Source: Rhodanobacter sp. FDAARGOS 1247 (GTDB lineage: Bacteria; Pseudomonadota; Gammaproteobacteria; Xanthomonadales; Rhodanobacteraceae). Taken from it: a stretch of 64,000 nucleotides of DNA. This document shows, piece by piece, positions 16,017-26,125 of this stretch. The DNA lies in NCBI RefSeq assembly GCF_016889805.1, contig NZ_CP069535.1, positions 1,488,001-1,552,000 on the forward strand, read 5' to 3'. The position numbers were made by a program, and so were the translations under genes. The stretch's first letter is position 1, and the number at the start of each line of letters is the position of its first letter. Under the pieces are notes generated by a model. It made no database searches, was not told the DNA's origin, and worked only from the letters and a program-made list of their open reading frames with translations.

Positions 16017-17525
16017 TCAACGCTTGCCGCCGAAAATGCCGCCCAGCACGCCGCGCAGGATCTGCCGGCCGAGCTGGCTGCCCGCGGTGCGCACCATCTG
16101 CTTGCCCATCGTCTCGATCATGCCCTGGCGGCGCTTGGTGCCGAACAGGGCGTCGTGCACCGCGCCGCCCCAGCCGCTTTCCGCTTCCTTCGCGGCGCCC
16201 TTGGCCGGCGCATCGGCCGCCACGGTGGCGGCATCGGCGGCCTTTTCCTCGGCGCGCCTGGCCAGCATCTCGGCGGCCGATTCGCGATTGACGGCAGTGT
16301 CGTATTTCGCGCCCACCGGCGAGCGCTGGCGGATGGTGCCGCGCTCGGCGTCGGTGATCGCGCCGATGCGGCAGCACGGCGTGGTCACCAGCACCTGTTC
16401 CACCGGCGTCGGCACGCCGCCATTGGCCAGAGTGGAAGCCAGCGCCTCGCCCACGGCCAGCTTGGTGATGGCCTCGGTGACGTCGAGCTTCGGGTTGACG
16501 ACGAAGGTTTCCGCCGCCGCCTTGACCGCCTTCTGGTCGCGCGGGGTGAACGCGCGCAGGGCGTGCTGGATGCGGTTGCCGAGCTGGCCCAGGATCACGC
16601 CGGGCACATCGTCGGGATTCTGCGAGCAGAAGTACACGCCCACGCCCTTGGAGCGGATCAGCCGCACCACCTGTTCGACCCGTTGCAGCAACGCCGGCGA
16701 GGCGTCGTCGAACAACAGATGTGCCTCGTCGAAGAAGAACACCATCTTCGGCTGGTCGAGGTCGCCCACTTCGGGCAGCTGCTCGAACAGCTCGGACAGC
16801 AGCCACAGCAGGAAGGTGGAGTACAGCCGCGGCTTCATGATCAGCTGGTCGGCGGCCAGCACGTTGATGATGCCGCGGCCGCTCATGTCCTGGCGCATCA
16901 GGTCGGCCAGTTCCAGCGCCGGTTCGCCGAAGAACTGGTCGGCGCCGTCGCTTTCGAGTTTCAGCAGCGCGCGCTGGATCGCCGCGATGCTCTGCGTGCT
17001 GATCAGGCCGTACTGGGTGGACAGCGCCTTGGCGTTCTCGGCGGCGTAGGTGAGCAGGGCGCGCAGGTCGGCCAGGTCCAGCAGCAGCCAGCCCTGGTCG
17101 TCGGCGGCCTTGAACACCACTTCGAGCACGCCTTCCTGGGTGTCGTTCAATTCCAGCACGCGGCCGAGCAGGGTGGGGCCCATCTCGCTGACGGTGGCGC
17201 GCACCGGATGGCCGAGTTTGCCGTAGATGTCCCAGAACACCACCGGGTTCGCCTGCGCTTTCCAGTCGGTGAGCTTGAGCCTGGCCAGCCGCGCCTTGAG
17301 CTTGTCGCCCGGCTCACCGGCGGCCATCGCCAGGCCGGCCAGGTCACCCTTGGCGTCGGCCAGGAAACACGGCACGCCGAGGCGCGAGAAGCCCTCGGCC
17401 AGCACCATCAGCGAGACGGATTTTCCGGTGCCGGTGGCGCCGGCGATCATGCCGTGGCGGTTGCCGTAGTGCGGGTCCAGGTTGACGCTGGTGCTGTCGT
17501 TGCGGCCGATCAGGATCTCGGTCAT
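16017..17525 (-). CDS. HerA-like ATPase (DUF853, YjgR type)
   Basis: 502 residues. Walker A is GATGTGKS near residue 30 and Walker B is [12 protein letters not shown] near 265; the arginine-finger and sensor stretches [17 protein letters not shown] and RAFTPRDQ follow. This is the YjgR/DUF853 branch of the HerA/FtsK superfamily, whose role is not settled; the group resembles DNA translocases but is not linked here to a NurA nuclease. The C-terminal 90 residues are alanine-rich and end in a glycine-rich amphipathic tail. It is the first gene before greB and divergent from the transglycosylase. Confidence 0.92.
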   Translation of the reverse strand: MTEILIGRNDSTSVNLDPHYGNRHGMIAGATGTGKSVSLMVLAEGFSRLGVPCFLADAKGDLAGLAMAAGEPGDKLKARLARLKLTDWKAQANPVVFWDIYGKLGHPVRATVSEMGPTLLGRVLELNDTQEGVLEVVFKAADDQGWLLLDLADLRALLTYAAENAKALSTQYGLISTQSIAAIQRALLKLESDGADQFFGEPALELADLMRQDMSGRGIINVLAADQLIMKPRLYSTFLLWLLSELFEQLPEVGDLDQPKMVFFFDEAHLLFDDASPALLQRVEQVVRLIRSKGVGVYFCSQNPDDVPGVILGQLGNRIQHALRAFTPRDQKAVKAAAETFVVNPKLDVTEAITKLAVGEALASTLANGGVPTPVEQVLVTTPCCRIGAITDAERGTIRQRSPVGAKYDTAVNRESAAEMLARRAEEKAADAATVAADAPAKGAAKEAESGWGGAVHDALFGTKRRQGMIETMGKQMVRTAGSQLGRQILRGVLGGIFGGKR

Positions 17526-17631
17526 GGCGTTCCATCCGGTGGTGTTTGCGTGATTGTAGCCAGAGCGTCGCGTGGCGGCGTGCGTTGAGTCGAGTCCCCG
17601 CGCCCGCTATGGTGGGCGTTTTCCGGGGGTG

Positions 17632-19122
17632 ATGTTTCTGATGTTGTCGTGTTCGGTGATGCGTTCCATCCGCCTGGCGTCGATCGCCGTGGCGGCCAGT
17701 CTTCTTGGTGCCTGTGCCAGCGGCCCGGCGAAACCTTCGGCCCAGGTCGGTGCGCTGTACGGCGAACTCGACGTCGCCAGCAAGGGATACGAAACCGCCT
17801 TGCAGCAATCGCGCGAGGGCGACCTGCAGGCCTCGCAGGCGACCCTGACCCGGTCGCTGGATCGCCTGAAGGATGCATCGGCGCGCTGCGGGAATACGGC
17901 AGGCTGTGATCCGCAGCGCTTCTTCTCGACCTTTGATCACCTGCTGCGCCTGAAAGACGGTGATTTCGGCGGCGCGCAGGACCTGGACAGCGACGTCGAT
18001 CCCGCGCAGGCGGCGCAGGCCATTGCCGGCAAGACCGGCGCGGCCAGCCTGCCGCAGGCCCAGCGCAGCGTGACCTTGCTGCATGGCCAGAAGCTTTCGC
18101 AGCTGATCGCGATGAACGGCCCGGTCAAGGCCGCGCTGGAGATGTGGCTGACCCAGTGGCGACCGCAATTGATGGACGCGTACGTCAACTATCAATACAT
18201 GCGCTACCAGATGTGGCCAGCCTACGAGAAGGCGGACCTGCCCGAGGCGCTGCTGTTCGGCATCATGGCCAAGGAATCCGGCGGCAAGGTCCACGCGGTC
18301 TCGCGTTCGGGTGCGGCAGGCCCGTTGCAGTTCATGTACGCCACCGGCATGCGCTTCGGCCTGGTCAGCGACGACGGCTTCGACACCCGCTTCGATCCGG
18401 CGGCCTCGGCGCGTGCCAATGCCGAGTACATGAACGAGCAGCTGCGGATCTTCAACGACAACCTCGAACTGACCATCGCCGCCTACAACGGCGGCGAAGG
18501 CCGCATCCGGCGGCTGGTCGGCGACGACACCTCGGTGAGTTTCTACGATCCGCGGATCTACAACGACCTGTCGCAGGAGACCCGCGATTACGTGCCCGCG
18601 GTGCTGGCCGCGGCCTGGCTGTTCCAGCATCCGGACAGCTACAACCTGCGCTTCCCCCGGCTCGACGTCGTGCCCGGCACGATCACCCTGAAGCGGCCTG
18701 CGTCGCTGTCGGAGCTGACCGTCTGCCTCGGTTCGGCGGGTGGCATGAGCGACGGCTGGTTCCGCACGCTGCGCAACCTCAATCCCCGGCTCGATCCTCA
18801 GGTGAGCCAGCCGGCCGGCACCGTGTTGCAGTTGCCGAAAGTCCTGGAGCAGGCCTACGCCTCGCGTTGCGTCGAAGGTCCGTGGCCGATCCTGGCCAGC
18901 GACCTGCACAAGGCGGTCATCCCGGTGGTCGCCACACCGGTAGCGAAGGCGCCGGCGAAGAGCCGGGGCACGAAGAACTATCGGGTGCGCCGCGGCGATA
19001 CGCTGATCAGCATCGTGCGCAAGCTGCAGTGTTCGAGCGTGCAGGAGATTGCCGAGATGAATGGCATCCGCCACCAGCATCTGCGCATCGGTCAGCAGCT
19101 GAAGTTGCCGGTCTGTCGCTGA
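17632..19122 (+). CDS. mltD: MltD-like lytic transglycosylase lipoprotein
   Basis: About 496 residues from ATG 17632, behind GGGGG; ATG 17659 (MRSIRLASIAVAAS) would give a more normal signal peptide and may be the true start. The lipobox LLGAC places the protein in the outer membrane. The SLT domain has the catalytic glutamate in IMAKESGGK, then SGAAGPLQFM and AAYNGGEGRI. A C-terminal LysM (NYRVRRGDTLISIVRKL) binds peptidoglycan. It cleaves glycan strands to anhydromuropeptides. The 180 residues before the SLT domain are helical and unlike E. coli MltD. Confidence 0.9.
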   Translation: MFLMLSCSVMRSIRLASIAVAASLLGACASGPAKPSAQVGALYGELDVASKGYETALQQSREGDLQASQATLTRSLDRLKDASARCGNTAGCDPQRFFSTFDHLLRLKDGDFGGAQDLDSDVDPAQAAQAIAGKTGAASLPQAQRSVTLLHGQKLSQLIAMNGPVKAALEMWLTQWRPQLMDAYVNYQYMRYQMWPAYEKADLPEALLFGIMAKESGGKVHAVSRSGAAGPLQFMYATGMRFGLVSDDGFDTRFDPAASARANAEYMNEQLRIFNDNLELTIAAYNGGEGRIRRLVGDDTSVSFYDPRIYNDLSQETRDYVPAVLAAAWLFQHPDSYNLRFPRLDVVPGTITLKRPASLSELTVCLGSAGGMSDGWFRTLRNLNPRLDPQVSQPAGTVLQLPKVLEQAYASRCVEGPWPILASDLHKAVIPVVATPVAKAPAKSRGTKNYRVRRGDTLISIVRKLQCSSVQEIAEMNGIRHQHLRIGQQLKLPVCR

Positions 19123-19204
19123 GGGGTTGTGATTTTTTCAACCTCGAAGCCCGGCAAGGGATGGCCGGACGCGGATCGGGCACGCAAGTGCCTGATTCGC
19201 GTGA

Positions 19205-19265
19205 GCGAGTCCGGGCGTGTACCGGACTCGCGATAGAAGAAAACCACAGGATCGTGGTTTTCTTC
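19205..19265. terminator. two adjacent hairpins after the transglycosylase gene
   Basis: First hairpin: arms GCGAGTCCGG (19205-19214) and CCGGACTCGC (19222-19231). Second: arms GAAGAAAACCAC (19236-19247) and GTGGTTTTCTTC (19254-19265). The second carries A- and T-tracts in its arms, so it can end transcription from either side between these converging genes. Confidence 0.7.
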
Positions 19266-19296
19266 ACAGGCATTGAGCGGCGCGACCGGCAGCCGT

Positions 19297-19734
19297 TCAG
19301 GCGACGGCGGTCTGCTGCATCCAGCTGTCGACCGTGTTGCCCTGGCTCTGCGCTTCCTTCAGTTCGCGCAGCAGCTGCATCAGCTGGCGGTACTGCGGCT
19401 GCAGGCTCGCGTGGGGCGAGTTCTTGGTCTCGTGGTAGGCCACGGCCAGCCACAGCGCGATGCCGCGCATCGCCACTTCGGCATTGCCCGAACGGGCGCG
19501 CTCGTAGCCGGCTTCGGTGCCCTGGCCCCAGGGCAGGTAGCGCGCTTCGGGGGCGGTGCCGTGCAGGTGCGGGAAATCGCTGCGTGACGCCTGGCCGATT
19601 TCGCGCAGGGTGAGGGTGCTGAGGCGCTCATGGCTGCGCTTGGGCAGCGCCCGGACAATGCGTTCGATGTCGCGGAATTGGCGGCCAAGCTGGCGCGCGC
19701 GCATCATCACAAGGAATGGCGTCAATATTTGCAT
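19297..19734 (-). CDS. hypothetical protein
   Basis: 145 residues, not recognised. It is mostly helical and soluble: an N-terminal basic helix (MMRARQLGRQFRDIERIVRAL), a proline/glycine-rich middle (FPHLHGTAPEARYLPWGQG) and a C-terminal helical pair (RGIALWLAVAYHETKN and LMQLLRELKEAQ). Codon use matches the neighbours. It stands alone between a converging transglycosylase gene and psd on the same strand. Confidence 0.7.
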   Translation of the reverse strand: MQILTPFLVMMRARQLGRQFRDIERIVRALPKRSHERLSTLTLREIGQASRSDFPHLHGTAPEARYLPWGQGTEAGYERARSGNAEVAMRGIALWLAVAYHETKNSPHASLQPQYRQLMQLLRELKEAQSQGNTVDSWMQQTAVA

Positions 19735-19911
19735 GAGATCCCCTCGGCGCTTGAATTCAACCGTGCCCCCTGCGCACGACTCCGACGCGGAGTGTAGCGG
19801 GTCAAACCGGTCAATTGCGCGCAGGACGTCACATACTGACGTGTCGCGTCAGGTCGGCCGGCCGCGCCGGCGACTTTCCGGCGGGGTCGACCCTCCGCCA
19901 GCGGGGCTGCT

Positions 19912-20757
19912 TCAGCCCGGGCGGTGACCCAGCCGCTGGCCCACCTGCACGGCCTGCTGCGGCGCGAGCGGATCCAGCTCGGCCATGCCTTCGGGCAACA
20001 GCATGATCACGGTGGAACCCATGTTGAAGCGCGCCATCTCGGCGAAACGCTCCAGGGTGATGTTCTGGCCGGCGAAGGACTTGCGCCTGATCGACGAGGC
20101 GTAGGGCGGAATCACCAGGCCGTCCCACACGGTGGCCACCGACGAGACCAGGATCGCGCCCACCATCACCACCACGAACGGCCCGTGCTCGCCATCGAAG
20201 TGGCAGACCAGCCGCTCGTTGCGGGCGAACAGGCGGGGGATTGCGGCCACCGCGAACGGCGCCACGCTGAAGATCCGGCCAGGCACATGCACGGTTTCGC
20301 GCAGCGTGCCCTGCAGCGGCATGTGCACCCGGTGGTAGTCGCGGGGCGACAGGTAGACGGTGACGAAGCGGCCGTTGTGGAAGGGGGCTGCCGCGGCCTC
20401 GTCGCCGCCGAGCAGTTCGGCGGCGGTGTATTCCTGCCCCTTGGCCTGGAAGATGCGCCCCTCGACGATGGCGCCGGACTGGCTGATGCGGCCGTCGGCA
20501 GGCGAGACCAGGGCGGCCGGATCGGCGTCGGCACGGCGTGCGTCCGGGCGCAGCTTGCGGGTGAAGAACGCATTGAAGTGCTGGTAGGCCAGCGGGTCGG
20601 GCTGCGCCGCCTCGGCCATGTTCACCTGGTAATTGCGCACGATGGTGGTGATCAGCCAGTTCTTCCACGGCGCGAAGGTCCAGCGCGTGGCCCAGTAGAC
20701 CAGGCGCGACAGGAAGCGGTGGGGCAGGGCGTACTGAAGGAATACTTTGAAAGTCAT
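19912..20757 (-). CDS. psd: phosphatidylserine decarboxylase
   Basis: 281 residues. Psd makes phosphatidylethanolamine at the inner membrane. The proenzyme cleaves itself at the GS bond to give a pyruvoyl group; the site here is FNMGSTVI near residue 255, with methionine where E. coli has leucine (LGST). Other conserved parts are [18 protein letters not shown], the charge-relay [13 protein letters not shown] and the VGAILVSSV strand. The N-terminus is amphipathic, for membrane association. It is a single gene, divergent from prmB. Confidence 0.96.
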   Translation of the reverse strand: MTFKVFLQYALPHRFLSRLVYWATRWTFAPWKNWLITTIVRNYQVNMAEAAQPDPLAYQHFNAFFTRKLRPDARRADADPAALVSPADGRISQSGAIVEGRIFQAKGQEYTAAELLGGDEAAAAPFHNGRFVTVYLSPRDYHRVHMPLQGTLRETVHVPGRIFSVAPFAVAAIPRLFARNERLVCHFDGEHGPFVVVMVGAILVSSVATVWDGLVIPPYASSIRRKSFAGQNITLERFAEMARFNMGSTVIMLLPEGMAELDPLAPQQAVQVGQRLGHRPG

Positions 20758-20785
20758 CCGCCCAGTATAGAGGGATACCGGCGCC

Positions 20786-20873
20786 GTTCACCCCGGGCGC
20801 AGGTTTGCAGGTGGAACGACCGGCCACTCGTGGTGATGCCCCTCGACTCCGCTGCGCCACGCCCGGGGCGAAC
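20786..20873. repeat. REP-like inverted repeat between psd and prmB
   Basis: Left arm GTTCACCCCGGGCG (20786-20799) and right arm CGCCCGGGGCGAAC (20860-20873) pair at 13 of 14 positions. The segment TCGACTCCGCTGCGCCACG inside the right half, closed by GCCCC and GGGGC, resembles extragenic palindromes common in Xanthomonadales. Genome-wide copies cannot be checked here. Confidence 0.45.
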
Positions 20874-20922
20874 GGTTGAGGTTACTGCCGAACCGAGGGC
20901 CAGCCGGCCCCGCTCCTGGCCG

Positions 20923-20928
20923 TATAAT
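20923..20928 (+). promoter_or_regulatory. -10 element of prmB
   Basis: Perfect TATAAT preceded by CG and followed by GCCC, 31 bp before the GTG start. The sequence around it (CGTATAAT) is the same as before rimO. Confidence 0.6.
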
Positions 20929-20959
20929 GCCCGGCCCCTCGCCGCACCCATGGATCGCC

Positions 20960-21886
20960 GTGACCGCCGAACTTGCCACCATCATCGACTTCATCCGTTA
21001 TGGCGCCAGTCGCTTTTCGGCCGCCGGGCTGACCTTCGGCCACAGCCACGACAACCCGATCGACGAGGCCACCCACCTGGTGCTGGCCAGCCTGCACCTG
21101 CCGCCGGACATCCCGCCTGCCTACGGCGCGGGTCGGCTCACGGCCGAGGAGCGGGCGAACGTGCTGGCGCTGATCGAGCGTCGCGTGGGCGAGCGCCTGC
21201 CGGTGGCCTACCTGGTCGGCGAAACCTGGTTCGCCGGGCTGAAGTTCAAGAGCGACCGCCGCGCCCTGGTGCCGCGTTCGCCGATCGCCGAACTGATCGA
21301 GTCGGGCTTCGCGCCATGGCTGGACGAGCGCCACATCGAGCGGGCCCTGGACCTGTGCACCGGCTCGGGCTGCATCGGCATCGCGATGGCCGAGTACAAC
21401 CCTGAGTGGCAGGTCGACATCGTCGACATCAGCGACGAGGCGCTGTCGCTGGCGCGCGAGAACATCGTGTTCCAGCACGTCGAGGGCCGGGTCGAGGCGA
21501 TCCGCTCCGACCTGTTCGCCGGCGTGGCGGGGCGCCAATACGACCTGATCGTGTCCAATCCGCCTTATGTCACCGAGGATGAGTACGCCGCGCTGCCGGG
21601 CGAATACGCGCACGAGCCGAAGCTGGGCCTCACCTCCGGCATCGACGGCCTGGACCTGTGCCTGCGCATGCTGGACGAGGCGGCCGACTACCTCACCGAG
21701 GACGGCCTGCTGATCGTCGAGGTGGGCGAGAGCGAGCACGCGCTGGCCGCGCTGCTGCCCGAAGTGCCGTTCATCTGGATCGAGTTCAAGGTCGGCCAGA
21801 TGGGCGTGTTCGCGCTGGAGCGGCGCGATCTCGTCGAGCATGCCGATGCCATCAAGGCCGCGGCTGCCGCGCGCCGCCCGGGCTGA
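20960..21886 (+). CDS. prmB: 50S ribosomal protein L3 glutamine methyltransferase
   Basis: 308 residues from a GTG (VTAELATIIDFIRYG). The SAM-binding motif is LDLCTGSGCIGIA (near residue 135), and the catalytic SNPPYV of glutamine-N5 methyltransferases lies near 195. The N-terminal helical domain with YGAGRLTAEER marks PrmB and not PrmC. It methylates a glutamine in ribosomal protein L3. The next gene, a GNAT acetyltransferase, starts 3 bp after the stop, so the two are one operon. Confidence 0.95.
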   Translation: MTAELATIIDFIRYGASRFSAAGLTFGHSHDNPIDEATHLVLASLHLPPDIPPAYGAGRLTAEERANVLALIERRVGERLPVAYLVGETWFAGLKFKSDRRALVPRSPIAELIESGFAPWLDERHIERALDLCTGSGCIGIAMAEYNPEWQVDIVDISDEALSLARENIVFQHVEGRVEAIRSDLFAGVAGRQYDLIVSNPPYVTEDEYAALPGEYAHEPKLGLTSGIDGLDLCLRMLDEAADYLTEDGLLIVEVGESEHALAALLPEVPFIWIEFKVGQMGVFALERRDLVEHADAIKAAAAARRPG

Positions 21887-21889
21887 ACG

Positions 21890-22444
21890 ATGGAGCTGGT
21901 CACCGCGCGACTGCGGATCGACGCGCTGCGACCAGCCGACGCGCAAGCCCTGTTTGCCTGCCGCGCCGATCCGCGGGTGGCGCTCTATCAGGGCTGGTGC
22001 CCGGCCGATCTCGCCGCGGCCGGCGAGTTCATCGCGGCGCAGCCGGCGTCGCCTGCGCATGGCTGGTTCCAGCGCGCGATCCGCTTGCGCGAAGACGGCG
22101 CCCTGGTCGGCGACCTGGGTGTGTGCCTGCCCGAGGATCCGCGGGATTCGGTCGAGTTCGGCGTCAGCCTTGCCCCGGCCTGCCAGGGGCTGGGCTACGC
22201 CAGCGAGGCCGTGCGGGCGCTGCTGGCCTTCGTCTTCGGCGAACTTGGCCGCCATCGCGTCCATGCCTCGGTCGATCCGCGCAATCTGGCCAGCATGGCC
22301 ATGCTGCGGGCGCTGGGCATGCGCCAGGAGGCGCATCATCGCGAAAGCCTCTGGTTCAGGGGCGAATGGGTCGATGACGTGATTTTCGCCATGCTCGACC
22401 ACGAGTGGCGCGCGCGGCAGGCAGGCGAGGCCCATCACGGTTAA
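21890..22444 (+). CDS. GNAT-family N-acetyltransferase (RimJ/RimL-like)
   Basis: 184 residues. The acetyl-CoA motif A is [22 protein letters not shown], and the motif B region [27 protein letters not shown] is typical of the RimJ/RimL group, which acetylates protein N-termini or small amines. It starts with [16 protein letters not shown], the standard N-terminus. The substrate is unknown. It is coupled to prmB and ends 34 bp before aroC. Confidence 0.9.
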   Translation: MELVTARLRIDALRPADAQALFACRADPRVALYQGWCPADLAAAGEFIAAQPASPAHGWFQRAIRLREDGALVGDLGVCLPEDPRDSVEFGVSLAPACQGLGYASEAVRALLAFVFGELGRHRVHASVDPRNLASMAMLRALGMRQEAHHRESLWFRGEWVDDVIFAMLDHEWRARQAGEAHHG

Positions 22445-22462
22445 GCTGTGCCGGTTTCCCTG

Positions 22463-22474
22463 TGGACGTCCAAA
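22463..22474 (+). promoter_or_regulatory. TGGACGTCCAAA motif 4 nt before the aroC start
   Basis: The 10-bp palindrome TGGACGTCCA followed by AA, ending 4 nt before the GTG. The same 12 bases stand 4 nt before the mtnB start at 56323. See the findings. Confidence 0.5.
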
Positions 22475-22478
22475 CCCC

Positions 22479-23567
22479 GTGTCCAGCAACGCGTTCGGCA
22501 AACTGTTAACCGTCACCACCTTCGGCGAGAGCCACGGGCCGGCGATCGGCTGCGTGATCGACGGCTGCCCGCCGGGGCTGGCGATCGGCGCTGACGAATT
22601 CCGCACCGACCTCGATCGCCGCGCCACCGGCCGCAGCCGCTACACCTCGCAGCGGCACGAGGCGGACGAGGTGGAGATTCTTTCCGGCGTGTACCAGGGC
22701 AAGACCACCGGCACGCCGATCGCGCTGCTGATTCGCAACACCGACCAGCGCAGCAAGGACTACGGCGAGATCGAACAGACCTTCCGCCCCGGCCATGCCG
22801 ACTACACCTACTGGCAAAAATACGGCATCCGCGACCCGCGCGGCGGCGGGCGTTCATCTGCACGCGAAACCACCATGCGGGTGGCCGCCGCGGTGATCGC
22901 CAAGAAGTGGCTGGCCGAGCGTCATGGCGTGCGCGTGCGCGGCCACCTGGCGCAGATCGGCGAGATCCGGCCCGCCGCTTTCGACTGGGATGCGGTGGAG
23001 CAGAACCCGTTCTTCTGGCCGGATGCGGCCCAGGTGCCGGCGCTGGAGGACTACATCAACGCGCTGCGCAAGTCCGGCGATTCGGTGGGTGCCCGCGTCA
23101 ACGTGGTCGCCGATGGCGTGCCGCCGGGCTGGGGCGAACCGATCTACGGCAAGCTCGACGGCGACCTGGCCAGTGCGCTGATGTCGATCAACGCGGTCAA
23201 GGGCGTGGAGATCGGCGACGGTTTCGCCGCCGTCGCCCAGCGCGGCAGCGAGCATCGCGACGAGATGCATTTGGACGGCTTTACGTCCAATCATGCCGGC
23301 GGTATTCTCGGTGGCATCAGCAGCGGTCAGCCGGTCACCGCCTCGATCGTGCTGAAACCCACCTCCAGCATCCTGATTCCCGGCCACAGCCTGAACCTGG
23401 CCGGCGAACCGGTGGACGTGGTCACCAAGGGGCGACACGATCCCTGCGTCGGCATCCGCGCCACGCCCATCGCCGAGGCGATGATGGCGCTGGTGCTGAT
23501 GGACCACGCGTTGCGCCACCGGGCGCAATGCGGCGACGTGGGTGCGGTCGCGCCGCGCATCGCCTGA
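22479..23567 (+). CDS. aroC: chorismate synthase
   Basis: 362 residues from a GTG. It makes chorismate from EPSP with reduced FMN, the last shared step to aromatic amino acids. Signature regions seen: [38 protein letters not shown], and the C-terminal [17 protein letters not shown]. There is no canonical Shine-Dalgarno; the GGACGTCC palindrome occupies that position. It lies just downstream of the GNAT gene and may be partly read through from prmB. Confidence 0.97.
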   Translation: MSSNAFGKLLTVTTFGESHGPAIGCVIDGCPPGLAIGADEFRTDLDRRATGRSRYTSQRHEADEVEILSGVYQGKTTGTPIALLIRNTDQRSKDYGEIEQTFRPGHADYTYWQKYGIRDPRGGGRSSARETTMRVAAAVIAKKWLAERHGVRVRGHLAQIGEIRPAAFDWDAVEQNPFFWPDAAQVPALEDYINALRKSGDSVGARVNVVADGVPPGWGEPIYGKLDGDLASALMSINAVKGVEIGDGFAAVAQRGSEHRDEMHLDGFTSNHAGGILGGISSGQPVTASIVLKPTSSILIPGHSLNLAGEPVDVVTKGRHDPCVGIRATPIAEAMMALVLMDHALRHRAQCGDVGAVAPRIA

Positions 23568-23597
23568 CCTTCAACCGCAGCATCCGGAATCACGCCG

Positions 23598-24587
23598 ATG
23601 ACCGACAAGCCGCGCGTCTGGGTTTCCCGGCCCACCTTTCCGGGGGTCATTGCCCGGCTGGAGCCGCATTTCCAGGTGACCGTCGAGGCGGAGGAGCGCA
23701 AGTTCAGCCAGTCGGAACTTGCGGCTCGGCTGGCCGGCCAGGACGCGGTGATCGTCGGACTCAAGGATCGCATCGGCGCGGCGGAGATCGGCGCGGCGGA
23801 GCGCCTGCGCATCGTGGCCAACTTGGGCGTGGGCTACGACAACATCGACCTGGACGCGATGAGCGCCGCCGGCATCGCGGTGTCGAACACCGCCGACGTG
23901 CTCAACGAAAGCGTGGCCGACTACACCTGGGCCCTGTTGCTCGGTGCCGCGCGCCGGATGGGCGCCGCCGAGCGCTGGCTGCGCGCCGGACACTGGCAGG
24001 CCACCGAATTCAAGGCCTGGCTTGGCAGCGACGTGCGCGGGCGCACGCTGGGCATCCTGGGCATGGGTCGCATCGGGCAGGCGATCGCGCGGCGCGCACT
24101 CGGGTTCGGCATGCCGGTGATCTACCACAACCGCACGCCCCTGCCCGAGGCGGACGAGCGGGGCTGCAACGCGCGTCATGTCGACAAGCAGCAACTGCTG
24201 CGTGAATCCGACTTCCTGGTGCTGGCGCTGCCGCTGACCACGCAGACCCGCCATGCCGTGGGCGCCGCCGAACTGGCGCAGATGAAGCCGACCGCGATGC
24301 TGATCAATATCGCCCGCGGCGGCATCGTCGACGACGCGGCGCTGGCCACGGCGTTGCGCGAACGCCGCCTGGCCGGTGCGGCGCTGGATGTTTTCGAGGG
24401 CGAGCCGAAGGTTCATCCGGGCCTGCTCACGCTCGACAACGTGGTGCTCAGCCCGCATATCGCCAGCGCCACCACCGAAACCCGCCGCGCGATGACCTCG
24501 GTGGCGGTGGACAATGTGCTGGCGATGTTCGGCCACGGTCCGCAGGCCGGGCGTCCGCCCAATATCCTCAACCCGAACGTGCTGTGA
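23598..24587 (+). CDS. D-2-hydroxyacid dehydrogenase (glyoxylate/hydroxypyruvate reductase type)
   Basis: 329 residues. The NAD(P) motif is GILGMGRIGQAIA (about residue 155); RNT-like residues after it (HNRTPL) suggest NADPH preference. The catalytic arginine is in INIARGGIVDD, the glutamate in DVFEGEPK and the histidine in LSPHIASAT. It reduces glyoxylate, hydroxypyruvate or 2-ketogluconate in related enzymes (GhrB group). It lies between aroC and asd in the same orientation with short gaps and has no evident link to either pathway. Confidence 0.92.
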   Translation: MTDKPRVWVSRPTFPGVIARLEPHFQVTVEAEERKFSQSELAARLAGQDAVIVGLKDRIGAAEIGAAERLRIVANLGVGYDNIDLDAMSAAGIAVSNTADVLNESVADYTWALLLGAARRMGAAERWLRAGHWQATEFKAWLGSDVRGRTLGILGMGRIGQAIARRALGFGMPVIYHNRTPLPEADERGCNARHVDKQQLLRESDFLVLALPLTTQTRHAVGAAELAQMKPTAMLINIARGGIVDDAALATALRERRLAGAALDVFEGEPKVHPGLLTLDNVVLSPHIASATTETRRAMTSVAVDNVLAMFGHGPQAGRPPNILNPNVL

Positions 24588-24624
24588 GCGGCACGGTCTT
24601 CCTATTCCGAGAGCAAGCCACCCC

Positions 24625-25656
<1,032 letters not shown>

Positions 25657-25657
25657 A

Positions 25658-25954
25658 ATGCGTTTGATCCAGGTATTTGCATTGGCTTGTTTTGTGTCGG
25701 CAGGGGCAGCCTGGGCGACAGCCCCGGTGCAGGTGCAGCCGGGGGCCACTGCGGCCGCCCGGGACGGGGCCAGCGCGCAGCGGAAGGTGGCGCGCAGCGA
25801 GGCCGAGGTCAAGCGCCTGAAACGCGACGTGCAGCGGCGGGAATCGGACAGCAAACGGGCTGGCGAGCGCCTGCAGGAGCAGGACAAGACGATCGCCGAG
25901 CTGCAGAAGCAACTGCAGGAATTGCAATCCGGCCAGTCCGGCGGGCAGCATTGA
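25658..25954 (+). CDS. small exported coiled-coil protein
   Basis: 98 residues. The signal peptide is MRLIQVFALACFVSAGAAWA; the mature part is almost entirely a charged coiled coil (about residues 40-88, KVARSEAEVKRLKRDVQRRE and onwards) ending in a short glycine/glutamine tail. There is no cysteine in the mature part. It is tightly coupled to asd but sits just before fimV, so a role in the periplasm or cell pole with FimV is possible; that is inference only. Confidence 0.8.
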   Translation: MRLIQVFALACFVSAGAAWATAPVQVQPGATAAARDGASAQRKVARSEAEVKRLKRDVQRRESDSKRAGERLQEQDKTIAELQKQLQELQSGQSGGQH

Positions 25955-26125
25955 AAGGCGATGCCGGGGTGAGAACACACCGCAGCAATGTATCGCAAGT
26001 ATTCGTCGCGCCTATTGTTGATTGGCCTTCATGTAACTAAAGTGGCACCTCGATTGGGGTCGTGGTCGTCAATCGCGGCAACGCCAACCTAGAGAGTTGC
26101 GTCAGGATCGTTCGGGGGAACACGC

